This document shows positions 26,469 through 37,100 of a DNA stretch of 64,000 nt, in pieces. The notes beneath the pieces are model-generated. The model saw nothing but the letters and a program-made list of their open reading frames with translations, was not told where the DNA came from and searched no databases. This DNA is from Flavivirga amylovorans (GTDB taxonomy: Bacteria; Bacteroidota; Bacteroidia; Flavobacteriales; Flavobacteriaceae): positions 186,001 to 250,000 of the forward strand of contig NZ_JAUOEM010000004.1 of NCBI RefSeq assembly GCF_030540875.1, given 5' to 3'. Numbering within the stretch: the first letter of the stretch is position 1; each line of letters opens with the position of its first letter. The position numbers were made by a program, and so were the translations under genes.

Positions 26469-29357
26469 ATGAGCAAAGTTTTACAATTTAAAATGTTTCT
26501 AACGTTATTACTTTTTATGCCTGCAATGGTTTTTTCGCAGCAGGTTTCAGGTACGGTAACAGACGCAGAAACAAATTTGCCTTTGGCAGGGGCAAATATT
26601 ATTATTAAAGGGACTAGTACTGGAGCCATTTCTGATTTTGATGGAAACTTTACTTTAAATGCAGAGGCCTTTCCTGTAACTTTAATTGTGTCATCGGTAG
26701 GATATGATACCCAGGAAGTTAATGTGTCTTCTACTCAAAAAATCATTGTCGCTTTACAAGAAGGTGTTGCTTTAGACGAAGTTGTTTTGATCGGATCAAG
26801 AAATCCAAGCAGGACTGCTGTAGACACACCGGTACCAGTTGATGTTATTGACATTTCCGAATTAGCGTCACAAGGACCACAAGTTAATTTAAATCAGATA
26901 TTAAATTTTGTGGCACCGTCGTTCACGTCAAACACGCAAACAATTTCTGATGGAACCGATCACATTGATCCAGCATCCTTAAGAGGGTTGGGACCCGATC
27001 AAGTGCTTGTTTTAATTAATGGAAAACGAAGACACAATTCCTCTTTAGTTAATGTAAATGGAACTTTTGGACGTGGTAGTGTAGGAACCGATTTAAATGC
27101 TATCCCATCTGGAGCCATTCAACGATTGGAGGTTCTGAGAGATGGAGCTGCCGCTCAATATGGATCAGATGCCATTGCAGGTGTTATCAATATTGTATTG
27201 AATAATAATGTAAATGAGCTTACTTTAAATATGACTACAGGAGCTAATTTCACAAAGAATGCCAATGATCAAACAGGAGGTGTAGATGGAGAAACCGTAA
27301 ATATTAGTGCTAACTACGGTTTGCCTTTAGGTGAAAACGGTGGGTTTATCAACTTTACTGGAGATTTTGATTTTAGAGAAGATTATGGAAGAATGAAAGA
27401 ATGGGAAGGCAATGTTTTTAATCTTTATAATACGGTTGAAAGATTTGCTAATAACGATGGCTATAATTTATCAGATTTATTAGATGATGATGTGACCGAT
27501 GTTATACAATATGCCAATGCAGCTGGAATTAATTTAGGCGGAGCAGCTACCAAGGTAGATTTACAGCCTATTTTAAGTGCAGATAATACAACAGCAGAAT
27601 TAGCAGCCAGAGGGTTGGTTAGAAGTGATTTTAATATGCGTGTTGGTCAATCTGAAGTAAGAGGTGGGCGCTTTTTTGCAAACTTATCATTGCCATTAGA
27701 TGATAACGGTACCGAACTATATTCATTTGCAGGAACAAGTTCTAGAAAAGGAAACTCTGCAGGTTTTTATAGATTGCCAAATCAAAGTAGAACATATACT
27801 CCAGCATACATCAACGGCTTTTTACCAGAAATAAACTCAACCATTACAGACAAATCTTTTGCGGTTGGAATTAAAGGTAAAATAAACGATTGGAATGTAG
27901 ATTTAAGTAATACTTGGGGAAAGAATGCCTTTTTATATACTATAGGAAACACCTTTAATGCCTCTTTTCAGAATGCTTCGCCAGTAACTTTTGATGCTGG
28001 AGGGTTTAACTTTATGCAGAATACGGTTAACTTAGATATAAATCAGTTTTATGATGATATTTTTAGCGGCCTTAATGTCGCTTTTGGTGCCGAATACAGA
28101 TTAGAAAATTATGAAATAGAGGCAGGAGAAGAAGCTTCGTATTCAAGATATACAGCTGAAGGTCAGGTTATCACATTGGCATCTCAGCAGGCAGCTCAAG
28201 ACTTTTTTGGTAATTCCAGACCCGGTGGTTCTCAAGTATTTCCAGGGTTTAGCCCTAATAATGAATTATCTAGAGGACGTAGTAGTATTGCTGGATATTT
28301 TGATTTAGAAGCAGATTTTTCTGAAACATTTTTAGCCAGTTTCGCTACGCGTTTTGAGAATTATTCAGATTTTGGTTCTACTATTAATTTTAAGTTAGCG
28401 ACTAGATTAAAAGCTAGTGACAATGTTAATATTAGGGCGGCATTAAACACAGGTTTTAGAGCGCCTTCTTTACATCAGTTAAACTTTAATTCGACTTCCA
28501 CCATATTTGATCAAAATGGAAATCCAGTAGAAGTTGGAACGTTTGCTAATGATAGTAGAGTTGCAAAAATATTAGGAATCCCAGAATTAAAAGAAGAAAC
28601 ATCTCAAAGTATCAGTTTAGGGTTTACTGCTAAAATGCCAGATGCGAATTTAACCGTAACGATTGATGGCTATTTTGTAGGTATTGATGATCGTGTGGTT
28701 TATACAGGGCAATTTAGTGGTGCAGCCATTGCTGCAGAATTAGCACAGGCGAATGCCTCTGCGGCATCTTTCTTTGCCAATGCGATTGATACCGAGTCTA
28801 AAGGTTTAGATATTGTTATTACGCATAAAGCGAACATAGGTACGAATGCAAAATTAAAGTCTGACTTATCTGGAACGTTTTCAAAAACAAAACAAGTAGG
28901 TGCTATAAAAGCGTCTCAAATTTTAGAAGATGCTGGTTTAGTTAGTACGTATTTCCCAGAAGATAGTAGAGTGTATCTAGAAGAAGCAGTACCTAGAACT
29001 AAACTAAATTTAACTAATAACTTAACAACAGGAAAGTTTAATGTCTTTTTAAGAAATGTGTACTTCGGAGAGGTAACAGAAGCTACAACCAATGTTGATA
29101 GACAACAAGTTTTTGGAACAAAAGTAGTTACCGATTTGTCTTTTGGTTATAAAGCTTCAGAAAGTTTAACATTAACAATAGGAGCGAATAACTTATTAGA
29201 TATCTATCCAGATAGAGCAATTGAAGATTTTGATCCTAATACAACTGGAAATCAAACAAACAGAAGTAGCGGTCGTTTTGATTGGTCTAGACGTGCACAG
29301 CAGTTTGGTATTGGAGGACGCTTTCTTTTTGCCAGGCTAAGCTTTAAGTTGAAATAG
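26469..29357 (+). CDS. TonB-dependent receptor, stand-alone
   Basis: A 962-aa receptor with a signal peptide (cleaved after MPAMVFSQ), a CarboxypepD_reg domain (22-108), a plug (about 115-250) with LRGLGPDQVLVLINGKRRHN and EVLRDGAAAQYGSDAIAGVINIVL, and a barrel ending FLFARLSFKLK. It lacks SusC features and has no SusD partner. Its first 110 residues and its leader are strikingly similar to those of the SusC gene 350 bp downstream, while the barrels differ. A strong terminator follows. The substrate is unknown; no biosynthetic or hydrolytic gene is adjacent. Confidence 0.9.
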   Translation: MSKVLQFKMFLTLLLFMPAMVFSQQVSGTVTDAETNLPLAGANIIIKGTSTGAISDFDGNFTLNAEAFPVTLIVSSVGYDTQEVNVSSTQKIIVALQEGVALDEVVLIGSRNPSRTAVDTPVPVDVIDISELASQGPQVNLNQILNFVAPSFTSNTQTISDGTDHIDPASLRGLGPDQVLVLINGKRRHNSSLVNVNGTFGRGSVGTDLNAIPSGAIQRLEVLRDGAAAQYGSDAIAGVINIVLNNNVNELTLNMTTGANFTKNANDQTGGVDGETVNISANYGLPLGENGGFINFTGDFDFREDYGRMKEWEGNVFNLYNTVERFANNDGYNLSDLLDDDVTDVIQYANAAGINLGGAATKVDLQPILSADNTTAELAARGLVRSDFNMRVGQSEVRGGRFFANLSLPLDDNGTELYSFAGTSSRKGNSAGFYRLPNQSRTYTPAYINGFLPEINSTITDKSFAVGIKGKINDWNVDLSNTWGKNAFLYTIGNTFNASFQNASPVTFDAGGFNFMQNTVNLDINQFYDDIFSGLNVAFGAEYRLENYEIEAGEEASYSRYTAEGQVITLASQQAAQDFFGNSRPGGSQVFPGFSPNNELSRGRSSIAGYFDLEADFSETFLASFATRFENYSDFGSTINFKLATRLKASDNVNIRAALNTGFRAPSLHQLNFNSTSTIFDQNGNPVEVGTFANDSRVAKILGIPELKEETSQSISLGFTAKMPDANLTVTIDGYFVGIDDRVVYTGQFSGAAIAAELAQANASAASFFANAIDTESKGLDIVITHKANIGTNAKLKSDLSGTFSKTKQVGAIKASQILEDAGLVSTYFPEDSRVYLEEAVPRTKLNLTNNLTTGKFNVFLRNVYFGEVTEATTNVDRQQVFGTKVVTDLSFGYKASESLTLTIGANNLLDIYPDRAIEDFDPNTTGNQTNRSSGRFDWSRRAQQFGIGGRFLFARLSFKLK

Positions 29358-29706
29358 TAGTATAGTAATTGCTTATTTAAAGCTCCGTGAACTTGTTTCA
29401 CGGAGCTTTTTTTGTAGTATATCAACATAAATAAGCCTCTCACATTAAAAAATTAATAGCATATTGAGTATCCAATAGTAACTAAAAAAGACTTTTCTAG
29501 ATTATTTTCAATCTATTACATTAGAAGTTATAATGCGATATTATTTTGTATTTATTAGTATTTTATGCTTATTGGTATTAAAATCATAATATTTTAACAT
29601 AAATATTTTATATTTTTTAATTAAATCCTTCTCGGGCAAGTCATAATCCCTTATGGGTAAGTTTTATCCTTCAATTTTGCCGTGACTAATTCAAATAAAT
29701 TACATT
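29358..29706. other. 349-bp gap: terminator then AT-rich leader of the SusC gene
   Basis: It contains the terminator at 29379-29413 and an AT-rich stretch. Just before the SusC start are two similar words, GGGCAAGTCATAATCCC and GGGTAAG, and an ATTTTGCC that could serve as a poor -7 box about 25 nt from the ATG. No gene is seen. Confidence 0.4.
29379..29413 (+). terminator. Terminator of the stand-alone TonB receptor
   Basis: AAAGCTCCGTGAA and TTTCACGGAGCTTT form a long stem followed by a run of Ts, 22 nt after the stop codon. Confidence 0.9.
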
Positions 29707-32667
29707 ATGAGCAAAATTTTACGATTAAAATGGCTTCTAACGTTATTGTTTATTCCTGTAGTCGCTTTTTCTCAGCAAATTTCAGGAACGATAACAGATG
29801 GAGCAACAAATTTGCCTTTAGCAGGAGCAAATGTTATTATTAAAGGAACAAGCACTGGAACGACATCAGATTTTGATGGGCGTTTTAGTTTGAATATTAG
29901 CAGTTTTCCGGTAACATTAGAAATTTCTTCTTTAGGGTTTGAAACTCTTGAAGTTTTAGTAACTGAGGCAAAAACAGTTAATGTCACCTTACAAGAATCG
30001 GCCGAATCTTTAGAGGAAGTTGTCGTTACAGGGTTAGCATCCTCTATTAAACGAAGTAATGCTGCGAATGCAGTAGCAACTGTTTCTGCTGAGGATTTAG
30101 TAGGACGAACACCTCCACAAACTTTAGATGGCGCTTTGGCGGGTAAGTTTGTAGGGGCTCAAATAACGGCAGCATCTGGAGCACCAGGTGGTGGAATGTC
30201 CGTAAAGTTAAGAGGGGTCACATCTATCAATGCAAATGGACAACCTCTTTATATTATTGATGGTGTTTATGTAAACAATAATAGTGTTTTTGCAGGTGGA
30301 TTAAACGAAGTGTCTGGAGCTGCAAGTGGAGGTGCTACTACTAATGATTCTCAAGACAACGCATCTAATAGGATTTCGGATATTAACCCGGATGATATTG
30401 CCAACATTGAAATATTAAAAGGAGCTTCAGCTTCAGCTATTTATGGAGCACGTGCTGCGGCAGGTGTTGTAATTATTACCACTAAAAGAGGTAAACAAGG
30501 AAAAACAAAAATTAAGTTTTCTCAAGCAGTAGGTTGGAATGAGGCTATTAACTTATTAGGTACCAGAAATTGGACTGAGGAGTTGGCGGAAAGTGTTCAT
30601 GGAGAAGGGGCCTTATTTACAGCAGCACAAAATGCAGGTAGACTAGTTGATTGGGAGGACGAGATTTATGGAGAGAAAGGTTTTATAACTAATACTAATC
30701 TTAGTGTTTCCGGAGGTAATGAAAAAACATCTTTTTTCTCAAGTTTCACAAGTAATGAAGAGGATGGGATTGTTAAAAATACCGGAGCTGATAAAAAATC
30801 ATTTCGGTTAAATGTAGATCATAAAATAACAGATCATATTAAGCTAGACTTAACAGGTAATTATATTAGTTCCAGAGCAGATAGAGGGTTTTTTAATAAT
30901 GAAAATAACGGTACAACTATTGGTGTAACAACGCTATTTTCAAGACCATGGGATGACTTTTTTCCTGTAGATGGTATTTATCCGGATAATCTAGCAGGAA
31001 ACTCAAATCCAATACATACCCGTGATGTGGTTACTAATAATGAAAATGTTAGTAGAATTATTGCCGGAGCTGGTTTAGATGTTAATCTGTTTAGTACAGA
31101 TAAACAAAGTTTAAAACTGTTTTTAAAGGCAGGTATAGATACTTACACGCTTAAAACAACGGTGTTTTTTCCTAGAGATTTACAATTTATGAACCCAGTT
31201 ACGGGGTCTTTAGGTCTTGATGGATTAACATCTGATGGAACTACTAAAAATACCGATGCTAATTATTCTGCTTTTTTAGTTCATAATTATATGACCGATA
31301 GTCGTGTTAGCTTTAAAACTCAGGCAGGTCTTACCAATAACCAGTTTTCGCAAAATACGGTTAGAGTTACATCAAACGGTCTTATTGCTTCAGAATCTAA
31401 TGTAGATCAATCCACAAATGTGGGTGTTACGCAAACACGATTGGTACAGGAAGATTTTGGATTTTTTGTACAAGAGGAATTAAATTATCAAGATAAAATA
31501 ATTGCAACGTTGGGAATTAGAGGTGATAAATCATCAAATAATGGAGATGCAAATGAGATTTTTTATTATCCTAAGGTATCATTAGCAACTAATTTACACA
31601 AGCTATTTGATTTGCCTGAAGGCATGCAGTTAAAGCTTCGAACTGCTTATGGTGAAGCAGGAAACTTTGCACCAAACGGTGCTTTATTTACACGTTATTT
31701 AAATACATTAATTGGAGGTAACGTGGGTATTGTAACCTCAAATACGCTTGGTGATCCAACAATACAACCAGAAAGGCAAAAGGAATTAGAGTTGGGGTTC
31801 GATTTAGGGTTATTCGATAAGCGTGTGTCTTTAGAATTTACTTATTATAAGAAGAACGTTGAAGATTTAATTTTATCTGCCGATAATCAAGGGTCTTCAG
31901 GGTTTTCATTTCGCTGGGCTAACGCTGGTGAATTAGAAAATAAAGGTGTTGAAATAGGATTGACCGGAAGGGTGTTCGATACTGAAGACTTTACATGGGA
32001 TTCTAATATTATTTACTTTAAAAACACATCTGAGATTACTAGGTTGGATGTAAACCCGTTTAATACACAAGGCTTCCGTACTAGTTTAGGTACTTTTAGA
32101 ATTGAAGAGGGTAAGAGTGCTACACAAATTGCAGGAACAGACCCAGATGGTAATGTCGCTACTTTTGGTGATTCAGAACCAGACTTCCAAATGTCTTTTA
32201 ATAATAGCCTTAAGTATAAGAACTTCACCCTCTCGTTTTTATGGCATTGGAAAAAGGGAGGTGAAAATGTAAACCTAACACGTCTTCTTACTGATGATTC
32301 GGGAACCAGTTACGATTGGGATGATTTGGACCTAGACCCTGATGGTGTAACGCCTAATGGTTTATATAGACTTTTATCGTTAGGAGCTGGTACAAATGCC
32401 TATATCGAAGATGCTGGTTATTTAAAATTAAGAGAAGTCGGATTGTATTATAACATTCCTAGAGATGGCCTAAAAAAATGGTTTGGAGGCAATGTTTCGG
32501 ATGTTAAAGTAGGTTTCTCAGGGAGAAACTTAGTTAATATTTTTGATTATGATAGTTACGACCCAGAGGTGTCGAATTTTGGTTCGGCAGCTGCTGGAGT
32601 AGGTATAGAGGTGGCTCCATTTCCATCATCAAAAAGGTTTATGTTCCACTTGTCCGTTGGACTTTAA
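29707..32667 (+). CDS. SusC/RagA-family TonB-linked outer-membrane protein
   Basis: A 986-aa protein: signal peptide, CarboxypepD_reg domain (20-107), then the SusC plug signature VKLRGVTSINANGQPLYIID followed by IEILKGASASAIYGARAAAGVVIITTKRG, and a large barrel. SusC proteins form the transport barrel closed by a SusD lid and import glycans, peptides or other oligomers. The SusD gene follows 18 nt downstream. No glycoside hydrolase, sulfatase or peptidase is adjacent, so the substrate cannot be named. Confidence 0.95.
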   Translation: MSKILRLKWLLTLLFIPVVAFSQQISGTITDGATNLPLAGANVIIKGTSTGTTSDFDGRFSLNISSFPVTLEISSLGFETLEVLVTEAKTVNVTLQESAESLEEVVVTGLASSIKRSNAANAVATVSAEDLVGRTPPQTLDGALAGKFVGAQITAASGAPGGGMSVKLRGVTSINANGQPLYIIDGVYVNNNSVFAGGLNEVSGAASGGATTNDSQDNASNRISDINPDDIANIEILKGASASAIYGARAAAGVVIITTKRGKQGKTKIKFSQAVGWNEAINLLGTRNWTEELAESVHGEGALFTAAQNAGRLVDWEDEIYGEKGFITNTNLSVSGGNEKTSFFSSFTSNEEDGIVKNTGADKKSFRLNVDHKITDHIKLDLTGNYISSRADRGFFNNENNGTTIGVTTLFSRPWDDFFPVDGIYPDNLAGNSNPIHTRDVVTNNENVSRIIAGAGLDVNLFSTDKQSLKLFLKAGIDTYTLKTTVFFPRDLQFMNPVTGSLGLDGLTSDGTTKNTDANYSAFLVHNYMTDSRVSFKTQAGLTNNQFSQNTVRVTSNGLIASESNVDQSTNVGVTQTRLVQEDFGFFVQEELNYQDKIIATLGIRGDKSSNNGDANEIFYYPKVSLATNLHKLFDLPEGMQLKLRTAYGEAGNFAPNGALFTRYLNTLIGGNVGIVTSNTLGDPTIQPERQKELELGFDLGLFDKRVSLEFTYYKKNVEDLILSADNQGSSGFSFRWANAGELENKGVEIGLTGRVFDTEDFTWDSNIIYFKNTSEITRLDVNPFNTQGFRTSLGTFRIEEGKSATQIAGTDPDGNVATFGDSEPDFQMSFNNSLKYKNFTLSFLWHWKKGGENVNLTRLLTDDSGTSYDWDDLDLDPDGVTPNGLYRLLSLGAGTNAYIEDAGYLKLREVGLYYNIPRDGLKKWFGGNVSDVKVGFSGRNLVNIFDYDSYDPEVSNFGSAAAGVGIEVAPFPSSKRFMFHLSVGL

Positions 32668-32685
32668 TACTTAAAAAAGAATAAT

Positions 32686-33987
32686 ATGAAAATTTCAAAT
32701 AAAATAAAATTTTTAGCTATAATCATTGTATTGGGTATGACTTCTTCTTGTAGTCTTGAAGATGGGGAAAGCTTAAATGGTCCGCAAACGACTTCGATTT
32801 CCGAAGGGATTTCCAGACCAGAACTTCCACAGGTAGTTGCAGGGATTTTATCAAATATGAGAGATCGAATACATACGCAACGTGATGTGTTGTCTGTATT
32901 AGGTAGAGAATATTGGGTACTACAAAGTTCAGATCCGGGATGGGGTACCGAATTGGCAGCAGGATTGTTAAGTGATGGATCGTTTTTTATAAATAACCCG
33001 TATGCAGAAAGGTATGCGACTGTTAAAGAGTGTAATCTTCTATTGCAAAGTTTAGAAGCCGAAAGTACGCAAACTATATTTACAACAAATGAAATAGCTG
33101 CTATTAGAGGGTTTGCTAATACCATTAAAGCCCATCAATTACTATCGGTTTTAAATATGGTATATCAAAATGGTATAAGAACAGATGTGGCAGATCCTGA
33201 TAATTTAGGGCCTTTTGAAAGTTATGATGCAGCATTAACAACCATTATGGGTCTTTTAGATTCTGGTTTTGCAGATATTACTACTGGAGGAGAAGTATCT
33301 CCAAATACATTAGGGGTTACTTATTCTGAATTCAATAGAGCTATTACTGCTAGAGTAGCCATGTATCAAGGGGATAATGCCAAGGTTTTAAATGCTTTGG
33401 CAGATTCTTTTATGGATATGACAGGTGATTTGAATGCTGGTGCGTATTTAATATACTCGGCAGCAGGTGCAGATCAATTAAATCAATTATTTGTTGCTTT
33501 GAACTCTCCGACTGCCGGAGCTAAGGTCGCTTACCCCGATTTTGTAGATCCTGCATCTTTTGAAGCCGGAGATACCAGAGTCAATAAAGCGGTAGCAAGA
33601 ACCGGAGGAGAAGTTTGCCTTGCTGGTATGTGCGGGACACATGATGTTTGGATTTACCAATCTAATATAGATCCTATTGGGTTAATAAGAAATGAGGAAC
33701 TTCTTTTATTATATGCAGAGGCTAATATGGTTTCTAATCCTGGAGAAGCAGAGGCAGCTATTGATGTTATTAGGGCTGCTGGCGGTTTGGGTGCTGTAGG
33801 TGCAGGAAATGTTGATGAAGATAGAATTATATATGAAAGGCGCTATTCTCTTTTTGGAGAAGGGCATCGTTGGATTGATATGAGACGTTTTGGAAGACTT
33901 GCTGATATAAACCAAGATTATGATAGAGCTGGTGATTTATCACCTGTGCCTAGTCAATTTCCAATTCCTCAAAGTGAGGGACAATAA
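32686..33987 (+). CDS. SusD/RagB-family nutrient-binding lipoprotein
   Basis: A 433-aa lipoprotein with a lipobox before Cys at residue 22 (MTSSCSLEDG), SusD-like TPR helices (NNPYAERYATVKECNLLLQ, RGFANTIKAHQLLSVLN) and the C-terminal SusD signature RNEELLLLYAEANM followed by IIYERRYSLFGEGHRWIDMRRFGR. It is the lid and binding subunit of the SusC protein encoded directly before it, on the outer face of the outer membrane. It is relatively short for the family. Confidence 0.93.
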   Translation: MKISNKIKFLAIIIVLGMTSSCSLEDGESLNGPQTTSISEGISRPELPQVVAGILSNMRDRIHTQRDVLSVLGREYWVLQSSDPGWGTELAAGLLSDGSFFINNPYAERYATVKECNLLLQSLEAESTQTIFTTNEIAAIRGFANTIKAHQLLSVLNMVYQNGIRTDVADPDNLGPFESYDAALTTIMGLLDSGFADITTGGEVSPNTLGVTYSEFNRAITARVAMYQGDNAKVLNALADSFMDMTGDLNAGAYLIYSAAGADQLNQLFVALNSPTAGAKVAYPDFVDPASFEAGDTRVNKAVARTGGEVCLAGMCGTHDVWIYQSNIDPIGLIRNEELLLLYAEANMVSNPGEAEAAIDVIRAAGGLGAVGAGNVDEDRIIYERRYSLFGEGHRWIDMRRFGRLADINQDYDRAGDLSPVPSQFPIPQSEGQ

Positions 33988-34014
33988 TTATTTACTTATT
34001 ATTAAATAAAAATG

Positions 34015-34043
34015 AAAAGCCTCAATATCATGTTGAGGCCTTT
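34015..34043 (+). terminator. Terminator of the susCD operon
   Basis: GCCTCAA and TTGAGGC pair around TATCATG, with A's before and CTTTCTG after. It is 28 nt after the SusD stop. Confidence 0.65.
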
Positions 34044-34127
34044 CTGCTATTAATCAATCCTTAGTAAAGGTAAAGGATTTTTGTTACAGCTTCATTTCAA
34101 GCTGTTTTAGTTAAATTAGAAATTATT

Positions 34128-37100
34128 CTAATCGTTTATCTTATCCAATTCATCAAAAACTTCCTGTGTTACCACTTTGTTATATTTAGCTGCTCTGCTG
34201 CTGTATAACCACATTTTAAACTTGGTTACTAAATAGAACAAAATTGGTACGACTATTAATGTTAGGAATGTAGCAACAAATAATCCATAAATTACGGTCC
34301 AAGCCAGAGGTCCCCAGAAGATTACGTTATCACCTCCCATATAAATATGTGGGTTGAACTCGCTAAATAATGTAAAGAAATTGATGTTAAACCCAGTTGC
34401 TAAAGGAATTAACCCTAAAATAGTTGTAATCGCTGTTAATAATACAGGTCGCAAACGCGCTTTTCCACCTTTAACAATAGCTTCTAATAAATCCGACGTT
34501 TCAAGATATTGATCATCTTCTAAATCGTACTCTACTTTCTTTCTGTCAATTAAAAGTTGCGTGTAATCTAAGAGTACCACACCGTTATTTACAACAATAC
34601 CTGCTAACGAAATAATACCCATCATGGTCATCATAATTACAAAGGCACTACCAGTAGCAACAATACCACCAAATACACCTATTAAACTCAAGAAAATAGC
34701 CAGCATAATAATCCCTGGTTTTGATACTGAGTTGAATTGGAAAATTAGAATGAAGAAAATTAAACCTAATCCAGTAAAGAATGCACCCATTAAGAATGCC
34801 ATTTGTTTATTTTGTTCTTCTATTTGTCCGGTATAATCTACTTTGACAGAGGCAGGTTGTTCTGTAAAACCTTGCATTTCATTTTGAATTTGCGATACGA
34901 TTGCTCCGGCATCGGTAAATCCAGGTGCTAAAGCAGAATACAAGGTTACCACACGTCTAACATCTCTATGCTTTATAGCACTGAATCCAGAGGTGTTATT
35001 TTGTTTAGCAACAGTAGATACTGGAATTTCTTTGATTTGACCTGATGCCATATCTCTAAATGTTATTTTCTGATTGAAAATAGCACTTGTGTTATACCTG
35101 TTTTCTTCATTAAAACGCACATAAATATCATAATCTTCTCCGTCTTCTTTATAAATACCTGCCTTAGCTCCAAAGATCGCATTACGTAATTGCTGACCCA
35201 CCTGACCAGAAGTGACACCTAATTCTCCAGCTTTTTTTCTATCCACCTGAACCTGCATAGATGGCTTCGATTTATTTACATCAATTTTCAATTCGTCAAT
35301 ACCTTGAATATTTTTCGAATTGATAAAATCACGCATTTTTTCAGCGGTAGCAATAAGTTCAGAATAGTCATTTCCTTCTAATTCAAGATTTATAGGATAA
35401 CCTGCCGGTGGACCTACAGCATCTTTTTCAACTGAAATAGCAACACCAGGATAAATATCTTTTAAGTCTTCTTGTACTTTTTTAAGAAGATCATTACTAT
35501 CAGCACCATCCCTAAATTTATATTCACGCATGGTAGCGGTTATTTTACCTCGGTGTGGCATTTCTGCTTGCGAACCACCATCGGTTTGAGGATTTCCAGC
35601 ACCGGCCCCAACTTGTGATACGGCACTTTCGGTCAAGAAATTAAAATCACCATGCATGTAAGCATCTTCGTTTACAATTTTATAAACACGTTCTTCAATG
35701 TCTTTTGTAATAGCATTGGTTTTTTCAATGTCTGTACCTTCAGGGTATTCTATATAAACAATAATTTGATTTGGCGTATTGTCTGGGAAAAATTCAACTT
35801 TTGTACGTTGGCTCCCAACAGATGCTCCAAAACCCATAAAGGCTACAATAAGCAAAATAAATGTTCCGATAGCAATAATTGCTGGTTTTCTTCCACTTAA
35901 TGCAGCGCGAAGTGTTCTTTCATAAAAACGTTCCCATTTAGGTAATACATTGTTTTGAAACCCATTAGCCCAGCCTCTTAGAAATAAGCGATAGACCCAA
36001 AGTAAAATAACAGTGACGATCATTAAGGTTCCTAAACCTCTATAGCTTCCGCCAATAAGCATAATAAGTAAACCAATACCTCCAACAATTGCTGATATCT
36101 TGATAATGTTTTTTAAAGGCATGTCTTTATCTTCAGTCGTCATAAATTGAGACACCATAACAGAGTTAAAGAAGATAGCCACAAACAACGAAGAACCTAG
36201 AACAACAGACAAGGTAATTGGGAAATAGATCATAAATTGTCCCATAACACCAGGCCATAGCCCTAAAGGAATAAAGGCGGCTACTGTTGTTGCTGTAGAT
36301 ATAATGATTGGGAAAGCGATTTCTCCAATCCCTTTCTTAGCCGCTTCTATACGGCTCATGCCTTCTTCACTCATTAAACGGTAGACGTTTTCGACCACTA
36401 CAATACCATTATCAACCAGCATTCCAAGACCCATAATAAGTCCGAAAAGAATCATGGTATTCATCGTATACCCCAACATGTTTAAAACCATTAGCGACAT
36501 AAACATAGACATTGGGATGGCAAACCCAACAAACAAGGCGTTTTTAAATCCTAAGAAGAACATTAAAACAGTAACTACTAGTATGATACCGAATATGATG
36601 TTATTTACTAAATCGTCGACCTGACCAATAGTTTTTGAAGATTGATCGTTTGCTACTGTGACTGTTAAATCTGGAGGAAATACATTGTCAACAGCTTCTT
36701 TAATAATAACATCTATTTGCTCTGCGGCAGCTACCATATTTTTTCCTGCACGTTTTTTAACATCCAGCATCACAACAGGATCTCCAAATTCTCTTGCATA
36801 AGTTGTTTTATCCTCATCTTTAAAGGTGACTTGAGCAATATCTTTTAAATAAATAGGACTATTTTTTTCAGACTTAACTACAAAATTTTCGAGTTCATCT
36901 GGTGTGTCAATTTCTCCAATAATTCTAATCGTACGCCTTTGTCCGCTAGTAATTAAATTACCGGCAGACATGGTCATGTTTTCATTGCTTATGGTATTGA
37001 TAATGTCTTGAAAACTAACCTGAGCTGCCATCATTTTATAAATGTCTACAGCAACTTCTACTTCTTTTTCCTGAGCACCACGAATATCAACTTGTTTGAT

